Source of the DNA: Macrostomum hystrix
Lineage: Eukaryota > Platyhelminthes > Macrostomidae
NCBI GenBank assembly: GCA_950097015.1
Contig: CATNEN010000008.1
Location: 496,001-560,000, forward strand
Direction: 5' to 3'
Length of the DNA stretch: 64,000 bases
Below, piece after piece: positions 36,240-48,737 of this stretch. How positions within the stretch are numbered: the stretch's first letter is position 1; every line of letters starts with the position of its first letter. Below the pieces are notes generated by a model that worked only from the letters and a program-made list of their open reading frames with translations, ran no database searches and had not been told where the DNA came from. The position numbers and the translations under genes were made by a program.

Positions 36240-36925
36240 TCGGCAGATTTGGCAAGAATCGCAGCAGATGGTGCAAGAATCGCAGCAGATGAGGCAAGAA
36301 TCGCAGCAGATGGTGCAAGAATCGCAGCAGATGGTGCAAGAATCGCAGCAGATGGTGCAAGAATCGCAGCAGATGGTGCAAGAATCGCAGCAGATGGTGC
36401 AAGAATCGCAGCAGATGGTGCAAGAATCGCAGCAGATGGTGCAAGAATCGCAGCAGATGGTGCAAGAATCGCAGCAGATGGTGCAAGAATCGCAGCAGAT
36501 GGTGCAAGAATCGCAGCAGATGGTGCAAGAATCGCAGCAGATGGGGCAAGAATCGCAGCAGATAGGGCAAGAATCGACGCAGATGGGGCAAGAATCGCAG
36601 CAGATAGGGCAAGAATCGACGCAGATGGGGCAAGAATCGCAGCAGATGGTGCAAGAATCGCAGCAGATGGTGCAAGAATCGCAGCAGATGGGGCAAGAAT
36701 CACAGCAGATGGTGCAAGAATTGCAGCAGATGGGGCAAGAATCGCAGCAGATAGGGCAAGAATCGCAGCAGATGGTGCAAGAATCGCAGCAGATAGGGCA
36801 AGAATCGCAGCAGATGGTGCAAGAATCGCAGCAGATAGGGCAAGAATCGACGCAGATGGGGCAAGAATCGCAGCAGATGAGGCAAGAATCGCAGCAGATG
36901 GTGAAAGAATCGCAGCAGTATCAGA
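36240..36925. repeat. Minisatellite, 21-bp unit, about 32 copies
   Basis: The unit is 'atggtgcaagaatcgcagca' plus 'g'. Variants are 'atgggg', 'ataggg' and 'tcgacg'. Several frames on both strands stay open (M-V-Q-E-S-Q-Q repeats on the plus strand), extending 80-140 bp into the left flank. I treat these as artefacts. Confidence 0.95.
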
Positions 36926-36951
36926 GCAAAGCAGTGCAGTATCATAAATAA

Positions 36952-37797
36952 CAGGTTTGGCTGTTCTGTAGGCGCAGCTAGTCTGTGAAGCAAATGTAAG
37001 CACTAGCACTTCGAGACAAGCTGTTTGCTGTCTTCAGACGTCGCTGAGATGATGCCAGCATCAATCAAGAGGCTGCCAGCAGCCTGCTGCGAGCTATCCT
37101 AGGCCGATGCTCAGCTGAGGGTTTGCTAGTAAGGAAATTGGCCAGATAAGTGAGAGTAAGGCAGGATATGACATTAGAGTGATGCGACAGGATGTTCACG
37201 GGGAATCTCTTTGCCTTTGGATGCACGGCCTAATTACACGTTGGGGTGGGGTAATTTTCAGGCAAAGGTAACAGTAACACAAGGCCGTAGCTAGCTGTGT
37301 TTGCCAAAGAACTATGAGCTCAAGAACAGACTACTCGAACTCGGGGATCGAGGATGACAGAGGAGGATGAGGAGCGGAGAGAAGAAGACGCACGCAGGCT
37401 CATAAAAAGAGATGAAGCTAAATCAAGCCCCCGCAGTCCAGGGATCGGACATAGCAGGGGATCAGGAGGGCCAGTGGAAAGATCGCAGATTAAGGCTCGG
37501 CATTATCGCTTGTGGAAAGTCCCGACCATAGGGGATTATTGAGAGCGGAACACACGTGCGTGAGCCGCGGCCTTGTCTTGCGTCCCCGAGACCACCCAGT
37601 CAGCTGGGAGGGTCGGGTAGGTTAGGAAGGCTGAGAGTACAGTATGCGGGCCACCTGCTTTTTTATCGTGTCGTCAAATGCCTCCGCTTTGATGTGGGTG
37701 AAATTCATTCTTTATTTTTATTTGCAGAATTTTCCTGGTTTACAATTGCATTGGACTAAAGGCGTTTCTATGTCTGCTTATTATTTACTAGGATGTA
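36952..37797. other. Gene-free stretch
   Basis: No gene or element recognised. Confidence 0.4.
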
Positions 37798-37810
37798 ACT
37801 GTAATGGGTT

Positions 37811-38220
37811 GGGGGGTCGGTGGCAGAGCGATCAACGCGTGCCTCTCGCACCAAGGTCTCTAAGCCTGATTCCGCGGCGAGGCCACATTTTTTTGGGGCT
37901 CAGCCACCGGAGAGAAGGCTTGGGGGCTTGGTGCGAGAGGCACGCGTTGATCGCTCTGCCACCGACCCCCCCGTGCAATTTAATACCTTGAGGGCCAACC
38001 TCCAAGGCACATTGAGTGTACACTGCCTGACGATGAGAAAGTCAGGGCAGATGTACACACCTGTGTGAGCGCTGCCTGCGTTCGGTATCTGTGTGCGTGT
38101 GTGCTCAGGAGTCAGCGAAATGGGCAGAACTGCCTCCTCGCTGGCTGCGGGTCTAGTGTCACCAAATGATGTGCCATTGCCCGCATCCCTCTTGCAATTA
38201 TAATTTTTGTTAAATTATTT
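37811..38220 (+). mobile_element. SINE family 1 with 13-bp target duplication and an internal inverted head copy
   Basis: The element is flanked by a perfect duplication ACTGTAATGGGTT (37798-37810 and 38221-38233). The head (A box near 37821-37831) and core are typical. Between the core words 'gggggcttg' and 'cgtgcaattta' sits an extra inverted copy of the first 44 bp of the head (37928-37971). The tail is A/T-rich. Confidence 0.95.
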
Positions 38221-38233
38221 ACTGTAATGGGTT

Positions 38234-39039
38234 CCGAACCTCAGACGTCTTTTAGTGTTTTGAGAAATATCATCTCTCTTATTTTTTCCATCTCAACTGC
38301 TTCAAAACGACAACAAACTATTCGATCCAATCCATTCACGCATGCGCGTGTCATACTACTGATAGTTCAAGCAGCTAATTCGCACAGTCCAGGCCCTCCC
38401 CAATGGTCACCCTCCACAGTTCAGGTCCCGTTCCAATCCCCGTCGAGAGTCGACGGAGAGGGGACGGGAAGAGAAAAATGAGGCAAAAAGCATTGGGACA
38501 GAGGGGGGTACTTAAAGAGCTGCAGTGGGCCACTCACGGGAACAGATTTCAGTCTCTCACCTTTCTCCGCCCCCCGCCTCCCTCTCTTCTATTATCTTCG
38601 TATAGAAGCGGCCTTTTGTGTTTCCCAATTGTCTAGCTGCCTGCATAGCTTTTATTACAGTTGTAAAATAATTCGCAGCCAGGCTGACAAATTCTGGCGG
38701 AGAAGTACAAAGACATTGCGACCCGTATGTGACGAGACTGTAAACAGAATAACCTGCTCAAAGAGGAACTCTCATACTGAATAGCCGAGTGCTGAGAGCT
38801 CTTAGAAACTAATATTGGCTTCTCTATGCCTCAATTAAATCATGCAGCTCGACTTCGGCCTTCGAGTTAAGCTGACAGCTAAACAGACAGCGTCTGTCGC
38901 TGCCGGGGCACCGCCTGCAGCACAATGGCTCTCCACATGCTAGTCATCGACAAGTGCCGCTGACGGACTTCATTGGTGAGCTGCTGTGACGGGCAATAGA
39001 GTTGGTCATTTTGTTCTGGAGCTTTGTTTGATTGTTATT
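38234..39039. other. Gene-free stretch
   Basis: No recognisable exon, RNA gene or mobile element seen. Confidence 0.4.
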
Positions 39040-40136
39040 TAATTGGCCATTCAATTGGTCATTCGATTGGTCATTTGATTGGTCATTTAGCGATTGGTCA
39101 TTTAGTAGCAAGGAAGCATTGATTAGCGATGAAAGCACTGGCCAGGAATGGGAGCATTGGTAAGGAATGGGAGCATTGGTAAGGAATGGGAGCATTGGTA
39201 AGGAATGGGAGCATTGGTGAGGAATGGGAGCATTGGTGAGGAATGGGAGCATTGGTGAGGAATGAGAGCATTGGTGAGGAATGGGGGCATTGGTAAGGAA
39301 TGGGAGCATTGGTGAGGAATGGGAGCATTGGTGAGGAATGAGAGCATTGGTGAGGAATGGGAGCATTGGTGAGGAATGGGAGCATTGGTGAGGAATGGGA
39401 GCATTGGTGAGGAATGAGAGCATTGGTGAGGAATGGGAGCATTGGTAAGGAATGGGAGCATTGGTGAGGAATGGGAGCATTGGTGAGGAATGGGAGCATT
39501 GGTGAGGAATGAGAGCATTGGTGAGGAATGGGAGCATTGTTAAGGAATGGGAGCATTGGTGAGGAATGAGAGCATTGGTGAGGAATGGGAGCATTGGTGA
39601 GGAATGAGAGCATTGGTAAGGAATGGGAGCATTGGTAAGGAATGGGAGCATTCGTGAGTGAAGGGAGCATTGGTGGGTGAAGGGTGCAGTGGTGGGTGAA
39701 GGGAGCATTGGTGGGTGAATGGAGCAGTGGTGGGTGAAGGGAGCAGTGGTGGGTGAAGGGAGCAGTGGTGGGTGAAGGGAGCAGTGGTGGGTGAAGGGAG
39801 CAGTGGTGGGTGAAGGGAGCATTGGTGGGTGAATGGAGCAGTGGTGGGTGAAGGGAGCAGTGGTGGGTGAAGGGAGCAGTGGTGGGTGAAGGGAGCAGTG
39901 GTGGGTGAAGGGAGCATTGGTGGGTGAAGTGAGCATTGGTGGGTGAAGGGAGCAGTGGTGGGTGAAGTGAGCATTGGTGGGTGAAGTGAGCAGTGGTGGG
40001 TGAAGTGAGCAGTGGTGGGTGAAGTGAGCATTGGTGGGTGAAGGGAGCAGTGGTGGGTGAAGGGAGCATTGGTGGGTGAAGTGAGCATTGGTGGGTGAAG
40101 GGAGCAGTGGTGGGTGAAGTGAGCATTGGTGGGAGC
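39040..40136. repeat. Two-part minisatellite, 19-bp units
   Basis: A short 'gattggtcattt' array (39040-39110) leads into about 28 copies of 'gaatgggagcattggtgag' (39140-39655). About 25 copies of the related 'gaagggagcagtggtgggt' follow (39656-40136). The two 19-bp units are alignable, so one array has split into two subfamilies with a sharp border. Minus-strand frames above 300 codons here are artefacts of the 19-residue super-period. Confidence 0.95.
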
Positions 40137-40825
40137 ATTTTAGAGAGCTTGGAGACGGAGCAGGTGGCAGTTTCTATCGAATTTCCAATTTTTAGTTCTG
40201 CCTTCTTGCTTTCCTTCTAGAAATTCTAGGAATTAAAATCGAAAATGAGGATCAGCATGCCGCAGTCGTGAGGGGGTGGGCAGGAGAACTAGGAGCCAGG
40301 ACGACTCAAATTAACATCAGGCCTGGGAACAGCAGCAAATAATGCTAAATCTGGCACGGGTTACAAAAATATAGCCTGAGCCAGAAATTAAATGAATGCG
40401 TCTGAGATCGCTGCTTCAAAAGCCATAGGGGATACCCGGGCCATATGGGAAGAAGGGAGAGCACAGCGGAAGTGTCAAGCTGAGAGGCAAGTCCATTAAG
40501 AATGAGGACGCAGCAAGGTACTGATTGACTCATTGTTGTTCACTGCCTTCCCTCTCTATTTTCCTCTTTTTTTGCACCGGTAGATTCTCAGATTCTGGCT
40601 AGTGAGGTCCCGGCTTGCCGAGAGGGCGGGACAGCAGTGAAGAGAGCAGGTCGCCTGATTCATCTTTCACTCCAGTTGGGCTGGGGAGTGACGGTACAAA
40701 TCATTCTCACACTTCATCTCTCACTGATCTCATGCGAGGTAAACCTGTGCTCAATGCCTCAAATATAAGCACCAACCATCACATTTTCTGCTCGTAGTTA
40801 TGCCAAATAGATAAGCCTTAAATCT
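40137..40825. other. Gene-free stretch
   Basis: Nothing recognised. Confidence 0.4.
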
Positions 40826-41490
40826 CACTCTCACCCAGACCTTCCCACTCTAACTCACTCTCACCCACTGTTCCCCGATCGCTTCCACTCTCCTCCACTC
40901 TGCCCCACTATCCTCAACTCTCCTCCACCCTGCCTCACTCTCCTCAACTCTCCCCACTCTCAATCACTCACTCTCCCCAGCTCTCACCCAATTTCGTCCC
41001 ACTCTGCCCCACTCTCCCCACTCACCCATTCTCCCCCCACTCTGCCCCACTCTCCCCACTCACCCACTCTCCCCCCACTCTGCCCCACTCTCAATCACTC
41101 ACTCTCCCCACTCTCAATCACTCACTCTCCCCAGCTCTCACCCAATTTCGTCCCACTCTGCCCCACTCTCCCCACTCACCCATTCTCCCCCCACTCTGCC
41201 CCACTCTCCCAAGCTCTTACCCACTCTCCCCAGCTCTCACCCACTCTCCCCAGCTCTCACCCAATCTCCCCCCACTCTGCCCCACTCTCCCCACTCTCAC
41301 CCACTCTCCCCCACTCTGCCCCACTCTCCCCAGCTCTCACCCACTCTCCCCCCACTCTGCCTCACTCTCCCCCCACTCTGCCCCACTCTCCCCCCACTCT
41401 GCCCCACTCTCCCCAGCTCTCACCCACTCTACCCACTCTCAATCACTCTCCCCCTACTCTCTCATTTCCCCCACACTCACACACTCCCAT
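40826..41490. repeat. C/T-rich tandem array (cactctcccc family)
   Basis: Irregular repeats of 'cactctcccc', 'agctctcaccc' and 'actctgcccc', with almost no G on the plus strand. It is clearly related to the larger array at 42720-45395. Confidence 0.88.
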
Positions 41491-41740
41491 TCCTCACAAG
41501 CTTCACGCCAGTAAAGATTCTATTTTGAGACAATCAAATGCTTGGATCTCCTGAGCAGTGTGCTCAAAAAATGAACTACGAGCATTACATATCGGCTTGT
41601 TACTGACCTCTCCTCATTGTCCCATTCAGTCCCATTGTCCCATTCAGTCCCATTGTTTCTCCTACTCGCAGCTTGTCTAGCGAAAGCATATTGAAAAAAT
41701 CTAAAAATATAGCAAAAATGGGAATGGGACATCAGCAGCA

Positions 41741-41742
<2 letters not shown>

Positions 41743-41820
<78 letters not shown>
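41743..41820. repeat. Uninterrupted CAG trinucleotide repeat, 26 units
   Basis: Twenty-six perfect CAG triplets, preceded by three more after one extra G. Frames on both strands are open for 70-100 codons only. I see no exon context, so coding status is unknown. Confidence 0.95.
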
Positions 41821-41821
<1 letters not shown>

Positions 41822-42719
41822 CCAAGCACATCGCTCTGTATGGGTTACATGCTCCATGCTGCGTCGCAGGCTGCTTATACAGCCAGAAATGCTTTTTGCT
41901 TGTTTTGTTTTTTTCCCCTGTTCAGCCAGAAGTGCATTCAACATCTCCTAACGGCTTAGACTGGGATCGAATATATTTTTCCCCTAGTTGAGGGGGGGAA
42001 AGGGGAGATAAATTATAGTAGGAGTCGAAATCGAATCCTTCTCGGAGTAGCACAAAGCTGATATAAAATATAATAGTTTCTGCGCATGGGTCGCGGGATA
42101 TATTTGAAGCAAATTGTAACTGGCTTGCCCTATATGGGGAAGCGAAATTGCAGGGCGTGCTGGGGGCGGGACTCGAGTTGCGAGACGCACTAATCAAAGT
42201 AGGACTCCAGTGAGTATCAGCGAGCCCAGCCCTGTGTCCGGAGTCGCAGTCCAGAGCTTCGTTCGGTCTCTCTCTATAGATGCTGCGCGACTTAATGAGA
42301 TTCGAAGAGCCGCCCCCGCTAAGGACGCCCCCCCTGACGCGTTATTTTCTATTTCGAGTTCAAGTATGTTGAGAGGGCCAGCCGCTCATCTCCCCGCAGG
42401 GCCTGGTCAAGGAGGATTTAAGTCGGGTCTAGCTCTCGTGTTGAATGAAGTTGATCGTGATGGATTAGGGTTCTAAGCGGCTTTGTGATTGCGCTGAGTG
42501 CCAACACTTTTTTGCCCGTCACTTGAGGCCATTTACATGCATCTCTTTCCAGCTAATTATTATCCCCTTTCCGGAACTGTGTCCTTTTGGGATGTAGGTT
42601 TCATGGGATTCAATTGCCTGATCCCCAGCAAATCACTAATTCTAACTATAAAAATACAAATATGTACTGTACAAATCACCACTGTACCGTGAGGAGACAT
42701 TTAAACTCTATCAATTCTC
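41821..42719. other. Gene-free stretch
   Basis: Mixed-composition sequence between the CAG tract and the large C/T-rich array. No exon recognised. Confidence 0.4.
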
Positions 42720-45395
42720 AGTCACTCTTTTCCGCTCTCTGTCAATCTACATCACTCCCACACACTCTCCCCACTCTCCCCACTCTCCCGACTCTCCCCA
42801 CTCACCCCACTCTCCCCACTCTCCCCACTCTCCCTGAATCTCCCCCCTCTCTCAGTCACTCTCCCCCAATCTCAGTCACTCCCCCCCACTCTCACATACT
42901 CTCCCCACTCTCCCCACTCTCCCTGAATCTCCCCCCCACTCTCAGTCACTCTCCCCCAATCTCAGTCACTCTCCCCCAATCTCAGTCACTCTCTCCCAAT
43001 CTCAGTCACTCTCTCCCAATCTCAGTCACTCTCTCCCAATCTCAGTCACTCTCCCCCAATCTCAGTCACTCTACCCCACTATCAGTCACTCTCCCCCAAT
43101 CTCAGTCACTCTCCCCCAATCTCAGTCACTCTACCCCACTATCAGTCACTCTCCCCCAATCTCAGTCACTCTCCCCCAATCTCAGTCACTCTACCCCACT
43201 ATCAGTCACTCTTCCCCAATCTCAGTCACTCCCCCCAATCTCAGTCACTCCCCCCACTCTCACACACTCTCCCCCACTCTCACACACTCTACCCCAGTCT
43301 CAGTCACTCCCCCCCACTCTCACACACTCTCCCCGACTCTCACACACTCTACCCCACTCTCGCTCACTCTCCCCCAATCTCAGTCACTCTCCCCCAATCT
43401 CAGTCACTCTCCCCCACTCTCGCTCACTCTTCCCCAATCTCAGTCACTCCCCCCACTCTCACACACTCTACCCCAGTCTCAGTCACTCCCGCCCACTCTC
43501 ACACACTCTCCCCGACTCTCACACACTCTACCCCACTCTCGCTCACTCTCCCCCAATCTCAGTCACTCTCCCCCATTCTCAGTCACTCTCCCCCAATCTC
43601 AGTCACTCTCCCCCAATCTCAGTCACTCTCCCCCAATCTCAGTCACTCTCCCCCAATCTCAGTCACTCTCCCCCAATCTCAGTCACTCTCCCCCAATGTC
43701 AGTCACTCTCCCCCACTCTCACACACTCTTCCCGACTCTCACACACTCTACCCCACTCTCGCTCACTCTTCCCCAATCTCAGTCACTTTCCCCCAATCTC
43801 AGTCACTCTCCCCCAATCTCAGTCACTCCCCCCACTCTCACACACTCTACCCCAGTCTCAGTCACCCCCCCACTCTCACACACTCTCCCCGACTCTCACA
43901 CACTCTACCCCACTCTCAGTCACTCCCACCCACTCTCACACACTCTTCCCGACTCTCACACACTCTACCCCACTCTCAGTCACTCTCCCCCACTCTCGCT
44001 CACTCTTCCCGACTCTCACACACTCTACCCCACTCTCAGTCACTCCCCCCACTCTCACACACTCTCCCCGACTCTCACACACTCTACCCCACTCTCAGTC
44101 ACTCCCCCCACTCTCACACACTCTACCCGACTCTCACACACTCTACCCCACTCTCAGTCACTCCCCCCACTCTCACACACTCTCCCCGACTCTCACACAC
44201 TCTACCCCACTCTCAGTCACTCCCCCCACTCTCACACACTCTACCCCACTCTCAGTCACTCTCCCCCACTCTCGCTCACTCTTCCCCAATCTCAGTCACT
44301 CTCCCCCAATCTCAGTCACTCTCCCCCAATCTCAGTCACCCCCCCACTCTCACACACTCTCCCCGACTCTCACACACTCTACCCCACTCTCGCTCACTCT
44401 TCCCCAATCTCAGTCACTCTCCCCCAAACTCAGTCACTCTCCCCCAATCTCAGTCACTCTCCCCCAATCTCAGTCACTCTCCCCCAATCTCAATCACTCT
44501 CCCCCACTCTCACACACTCTTCCCGACTCTCACTCACTCTACCCCAATCTCAGTCACTCCCCCCACTCTCACACACTCTACCCGACTCTCACACACTCTA
44601 CCCCACTCTCAGTCACTCCCCCACACTCTCACACACTCTACCCCACTCTCAGTCACTCCCCCCCACTCTCACACACTCTTCCCGACTCTCACACACTCTA
44701 CCCCACTCTCAGTCACTCTCCCCCACTCTCGCTCACTCTTCCCCAATCTCAGTCACTCCCCCCAATCTCAGTCACTCTCCCCCACTCTCACACACTCTTC
44801 CCGACTCTCACACACTCTCCCCCACTCTCAGTCACTCCCCCCACTCTCACACACTCTCCCCGACTCTCACACACTCTACCCCACTCTCAGTCACTCCCCC
44901 CACTCTCACACACTCTCCCCGACTCTCACACACTCTACCCCACTCTCAGTCCACTCCACCCCCCGACTCTCACACACTCTACCCCACTCTCAGTCACTCT
45001 CCCCCACTCTCACACACTCTTCCCGACTCTCACACACTCTACCCCACTCTCAGTCACTCTCCCCCACTCTCGCTCACTCTTCCCCAATCTCAGTCACTCT
45101 CCCCCAATCTCAGTCACTCTCCCCCAATCTCAGTCACTCCCCCCACTCTCACACACTCTCCCCGACTCTCACACACTCTACCCCACTCTCAGTCACTCCC
45201 CCACACTCTCACACACTCTACCCCACTCTCAGTCACTCCCCCCACTCTCACACACTCTCCCCGACTCTCACACACTCTACCCCACTCTCGCTCACTCTTC
45301 CCCAATGTCAGTCACTCTCCCCCAATCTCAGTCACTCTCCCCTAATCTCAGTCACTCTCCCCCACTCTCACTCACTCTTCCCCAATCAGGTGTCA
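42720..45395. repeat. Large C/T-rich minisatellite, 20-bp unit, 2.7 kb
   Basis: The unit 'cactctcccccaatctcagt' and variants ('ctcacacactctacccca', 'ctcgctcactcttcccca') fill the interval. G is scarce on the plus strand, so stop codons rarely form and a frame stays open for 944 codons (42587-45421). Composition (Ser, Pro, His, Leu, Thr only) and the repeat period show it to be spurious. Confidence 0.95.
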
Positions 45396-46259
45396 GGACG
45401 GTTCAGGTGTTTAGTCCATAGACTGAAATGCTCCGAATAATCTGCATGACTAGCAGCCTGGATCCAGTTAAATAGCTCGCAGACAATTTAATTTTAATAT
45501 TATCGTAGAATTCTCAGAGGGGTCTTCAGCGAATCCCGCACAAAGTCTCACGGGGGCCAGGCTGTGAGTCTAATCTAATGACGATGCGGCTAATCCTATC
45601 CAATACAGAAGTGGGAGGAGGAAGTTGGTCTGATCTGGCGGTTGGCCTGGGAGAAATCACCCATTATATACCATATATGGGATACTTGACATACTTGCGG
45701 TTGCAAAATCTGATCAGTCCGATCATTGGATATTGTTGGGGGGTGGGGGTTGCGTCGTCGTGAGATCCCAGTGTCCAGCAGTGAGAAATGTTGATGATGA
45801 GGAAAGCGATTTCGGCCCTGTCTCACACACACGCTCACACACACTAAATAGCGCTTCGTTTTACAGTCATGCGGTGGTCACGAACGCGCGTGCTTGTATC
45901 GAGAGTTCTCAGTCTTGCTGGTTGAGCTATTCATTTTCAGTCTTCTTTTCTCCGCTTCTGTAATTATTTTCGAAAATGCTGCTGCTATTTCTAATTACTC
46001 TCCTTCGCTCACTATTCATGATTTTGTGGCGTCTACCAAAATGGATAAAGGGCTAGATGATAGGTTTTAAAAATTTAATTAATGGCTTATCGAAATTAAA
46101 GTAAAGTAGATATAAGGACTGGATGATAGTAAAAAGTAGACGGTGAAAGGTAGATAGACATTGGGTAGATAGATGAAATCAGACAGTGCATGTTAGAAAA
46201 AATAAGATAGTTGACGAAGGTAGGTAGAAGGTAGCAGCTATACAGTTAGTAGAAAATAG
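45396..46259. other. Gene-free stretch
   Basis: No gene or element recognised. Confidence 0.4.
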
Positions 46260-46472
46260 TACATAGAGAGAGGTAGATAGAGGGAGGTAGATGGAGAGTG
46301 GTAGATAGAGAGAGGTAGATAGAGAGAGGTAGATGGAGAGTGGTAGATTGAGAGAGGTAGATAGAGAGAGGTAGATGGAGAGTGGTAGATAGAGATTGGA
46401 AGATAGAGAGAGGTAGATAGAGAGAGGTAGATGGAGAGTGGTAGATTGAGAGTGGTAGATGGCGAGTGGTAT
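46260..46472. repeat. Purine-rich short tandem array
   Basis: Units such as 'gtagatagagaga' and 'ggtagatggagagt', 13-14 bp, repeat about 15 times. GATA-like steps occur throughout. Confidence 0.88.
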
Positions 46473-48563
46473 CTCGTAGAATTGAATACTTGTAGAGAGG
46501 TTATTAGACGCAATGCACTGAATAGTTACTGAGTCGTGCATTAGATACAAGAGAGACTGTGGTAACATTCAGAGCAGTGGCTAAGGAGCGGCTGAGTTAA
46601 GGAGTTAAAGAGGCTGAGAGAGTCTAGTAGAGTGTTGCGTGCGGCTAGCTCGACTAGGGCGTGGTCGGTCATTGCGGACGGCGCATCAGCGGGAATTGGC
46701 GGATAATTTGCTCAAATTCCAAAAAGAGAGAGAGAGAGGGAGAGGAAAGTCGCGGAGCAGCTGCGGGCTCTTCTCCCGGCGCTCCCACCCCAGCCTAGGA
46801 GCAGCTCCTTGCCCACTCGCTGCAGAGTAAGCGCCTAAAATTAGAATTTCAGGCCACCAAAGTGGCGAGCTGCGGAAAAAATTATCCCGCAGAATTAGTG
46901 ACTCGCTGTCTCCGCAGCACCCGGAGTCTCTATGCTACATATAGTACAGACACATGGTTGCATTTCAATGTGAGCAGTATGAATTTGCTGGTACCCTGCT
47001 CTGATACCAATGCATATAGTCTCCGTTTTTAAGCTGCTTGAATGCAAATTTGGCCCCGCCTCTCCAACCTATCCGTCTTTCGGAGGTGGGTGGGTGAGCG
47101 GCCGTCGATTCACTGTCGATTCGGCTTCTGCTGATTGATTGCCGCACAGTGTAATAATGATCAGCACGTAATGCACTTGGATTTCGCCTAGCCCAGTAGA
47201 GCCAGATGTGCAGCCGGAAAATTTCTGAATAAAATGGACTTAGAATAATAAGTTAAAATTAGAAAATTGAAATCTAGCGCCTTGTAAAGAGCAAAGCATT
47301 CTACAATCTGTTTGTGCTTCAATTGCCAATTTTACCGTCCAAAAACGTGAGCCGCCACCCGCTGACAGTGACTGCCAGTCAAGTGTGCTAAAAGGACACC
47401 CAGTTACCTGTAGTTTCTCACCTGTCAGTACAACACAGCGAACACCTTCCGTTTTGTCTACGGGGAGCAAAACTGCCGCCGACTCGCACACAACTTACCG
47501 CACCAAGCCTTTCCAAAGTAGCATTTACCCTCGCCTCATAGCCACTCAAGCCGCCACACCCTGTGCGTCTGGCGCGACTGCAAGTCCATGCCGGTCTCAT
47601 CCGGCTTGCAGCTTTCATCCTACAACTTTTTTGCTTCGTCATATTGCTTAACTGCACACAGTTCAGACCTGCAGTGCAGTACTGTGCTCAAAGTTTTCTT
47701 CCCAGCTAAAAACCATGTCCCCTAGGCCAATCTGTCACCTACAACTCAACCCCTGGGATCTAGGCGTCGATTGGCGCACAATGGGGGCACATTTTTAATC
47801 CCCTTCTGCCAAGCAGCGATCAGGCAGTCAGTCTGGATGGAACTGGCACATAGAAAAAAAATGTATTTCAAGCTTTAAATGTGCCGCACCAATTCAAACT
47901 GCTATAGAATAAACCTTCAGACGTTCAAAAATGCTCGTAAGAAAGAAAGAAGTTAGAAATTACGTAATTGTGTCTCCTAACTTATGACTGTCGAAGTAGG
48001 TTGAAATTCTGCGGAAATTTTCACCTAAAATTCCTTTCTCTGCATTTCTGGAAAAGTGACAAGTGACCTCACTTGATGATGGTGACGATTATCGAAGAAC
48101 ACTTTATTTTAATTTTCTTGTGATCATCTCGCGAGTTGTGCAATATTCTGAGCACGCTGCTGAGTTGAGCACAAATCACACAGGTCATTTACCAGACGGT
48201 CGGCCCGTACTGTAATTCCGCTAGCTAAAAGTGCAAAACCGACTGTCGCCTCTCGTCAACTGCAAGGGAGTGCCTATGATGGCGGTGGAGAAAGTTCCAC
48301 ATAGCCCATATATAATTATAGGCTTTGAGCGGGTGAAATCGCGGTAACATTCTATTGAGCAACGAGTATATACTAGAGGTGGCTGCCCAGACTTGACTAA
48401 ATCTTGACTGAAAAAATTACTTCCGAATCCTTCCTTGCCTCGTCATATCGTTGCGTTGCGTATCATTCGTTAATAATTAATTAGACACACAAATATAGGT
48501 ACCGGCAGCCTTGGAGAAGAAATGCGAGGAATATTATTTGGTCCATTTATTTGTTCTGAACAC
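46473..48563. other. Gene-free stretch
   Basis: Several open frames of 60-90 codons occur on both strands (for example 47240-47491), none recognisable. A purine run lies at 46725-46750. Confidence 0.35.
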
Positions 48564-48737
48564 CGTTGAATATCAACTTCTATATGCGGCTTCTCATTAG
48601 GGGCTTTGTAGCTCAGAAAGGAAGTGTTGGTGTTATCAATATCGCCATATCCGGCCAACTGCTCTTCCTCCGTCACCGACTTATCTCTTCTCGACGTTCT
48701 CTTTAAGTTTTTTCTCGCAATTTTGAGTTCGTCTCCC
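48564..48737 (-). other. Possible orphan coding exon, unidentified
   Basis: On the minus strand an acceptor-like 'TGCTCGGTGCAG' is followed by 57 charged, non-repetitive codons that include 'LKIARKNLKRTSRRDKSV' and 'YGDIDNTNTSFLSYKAP', ending near a weak donor GTGTTC. The composition looks more protein-like than the surrounding frames, but I recognise no family and found no partner exon within reach. It may be chance. Confidence 0.2.

Noticed and set aside
36121-37009. Four long frames (183-276 codons) on both strands
   Set aside because: 21-bp tandem unit artefact; no true start context or conserved flank.
38944-40138. Overlapping minus-strand frames of 330 and 346 codons
   Set aside because: Both read the 19-bp minisatellite; the 19-residue period is the repeat length.
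42587-45421. 944-codon open frame
   Set aside because: It is wholly made of a 20-bp C/T-rich tandem unit read in rotation; the amino-acid composition and a second overlapping 549-codon frame show absence of stops by composition, not coding.
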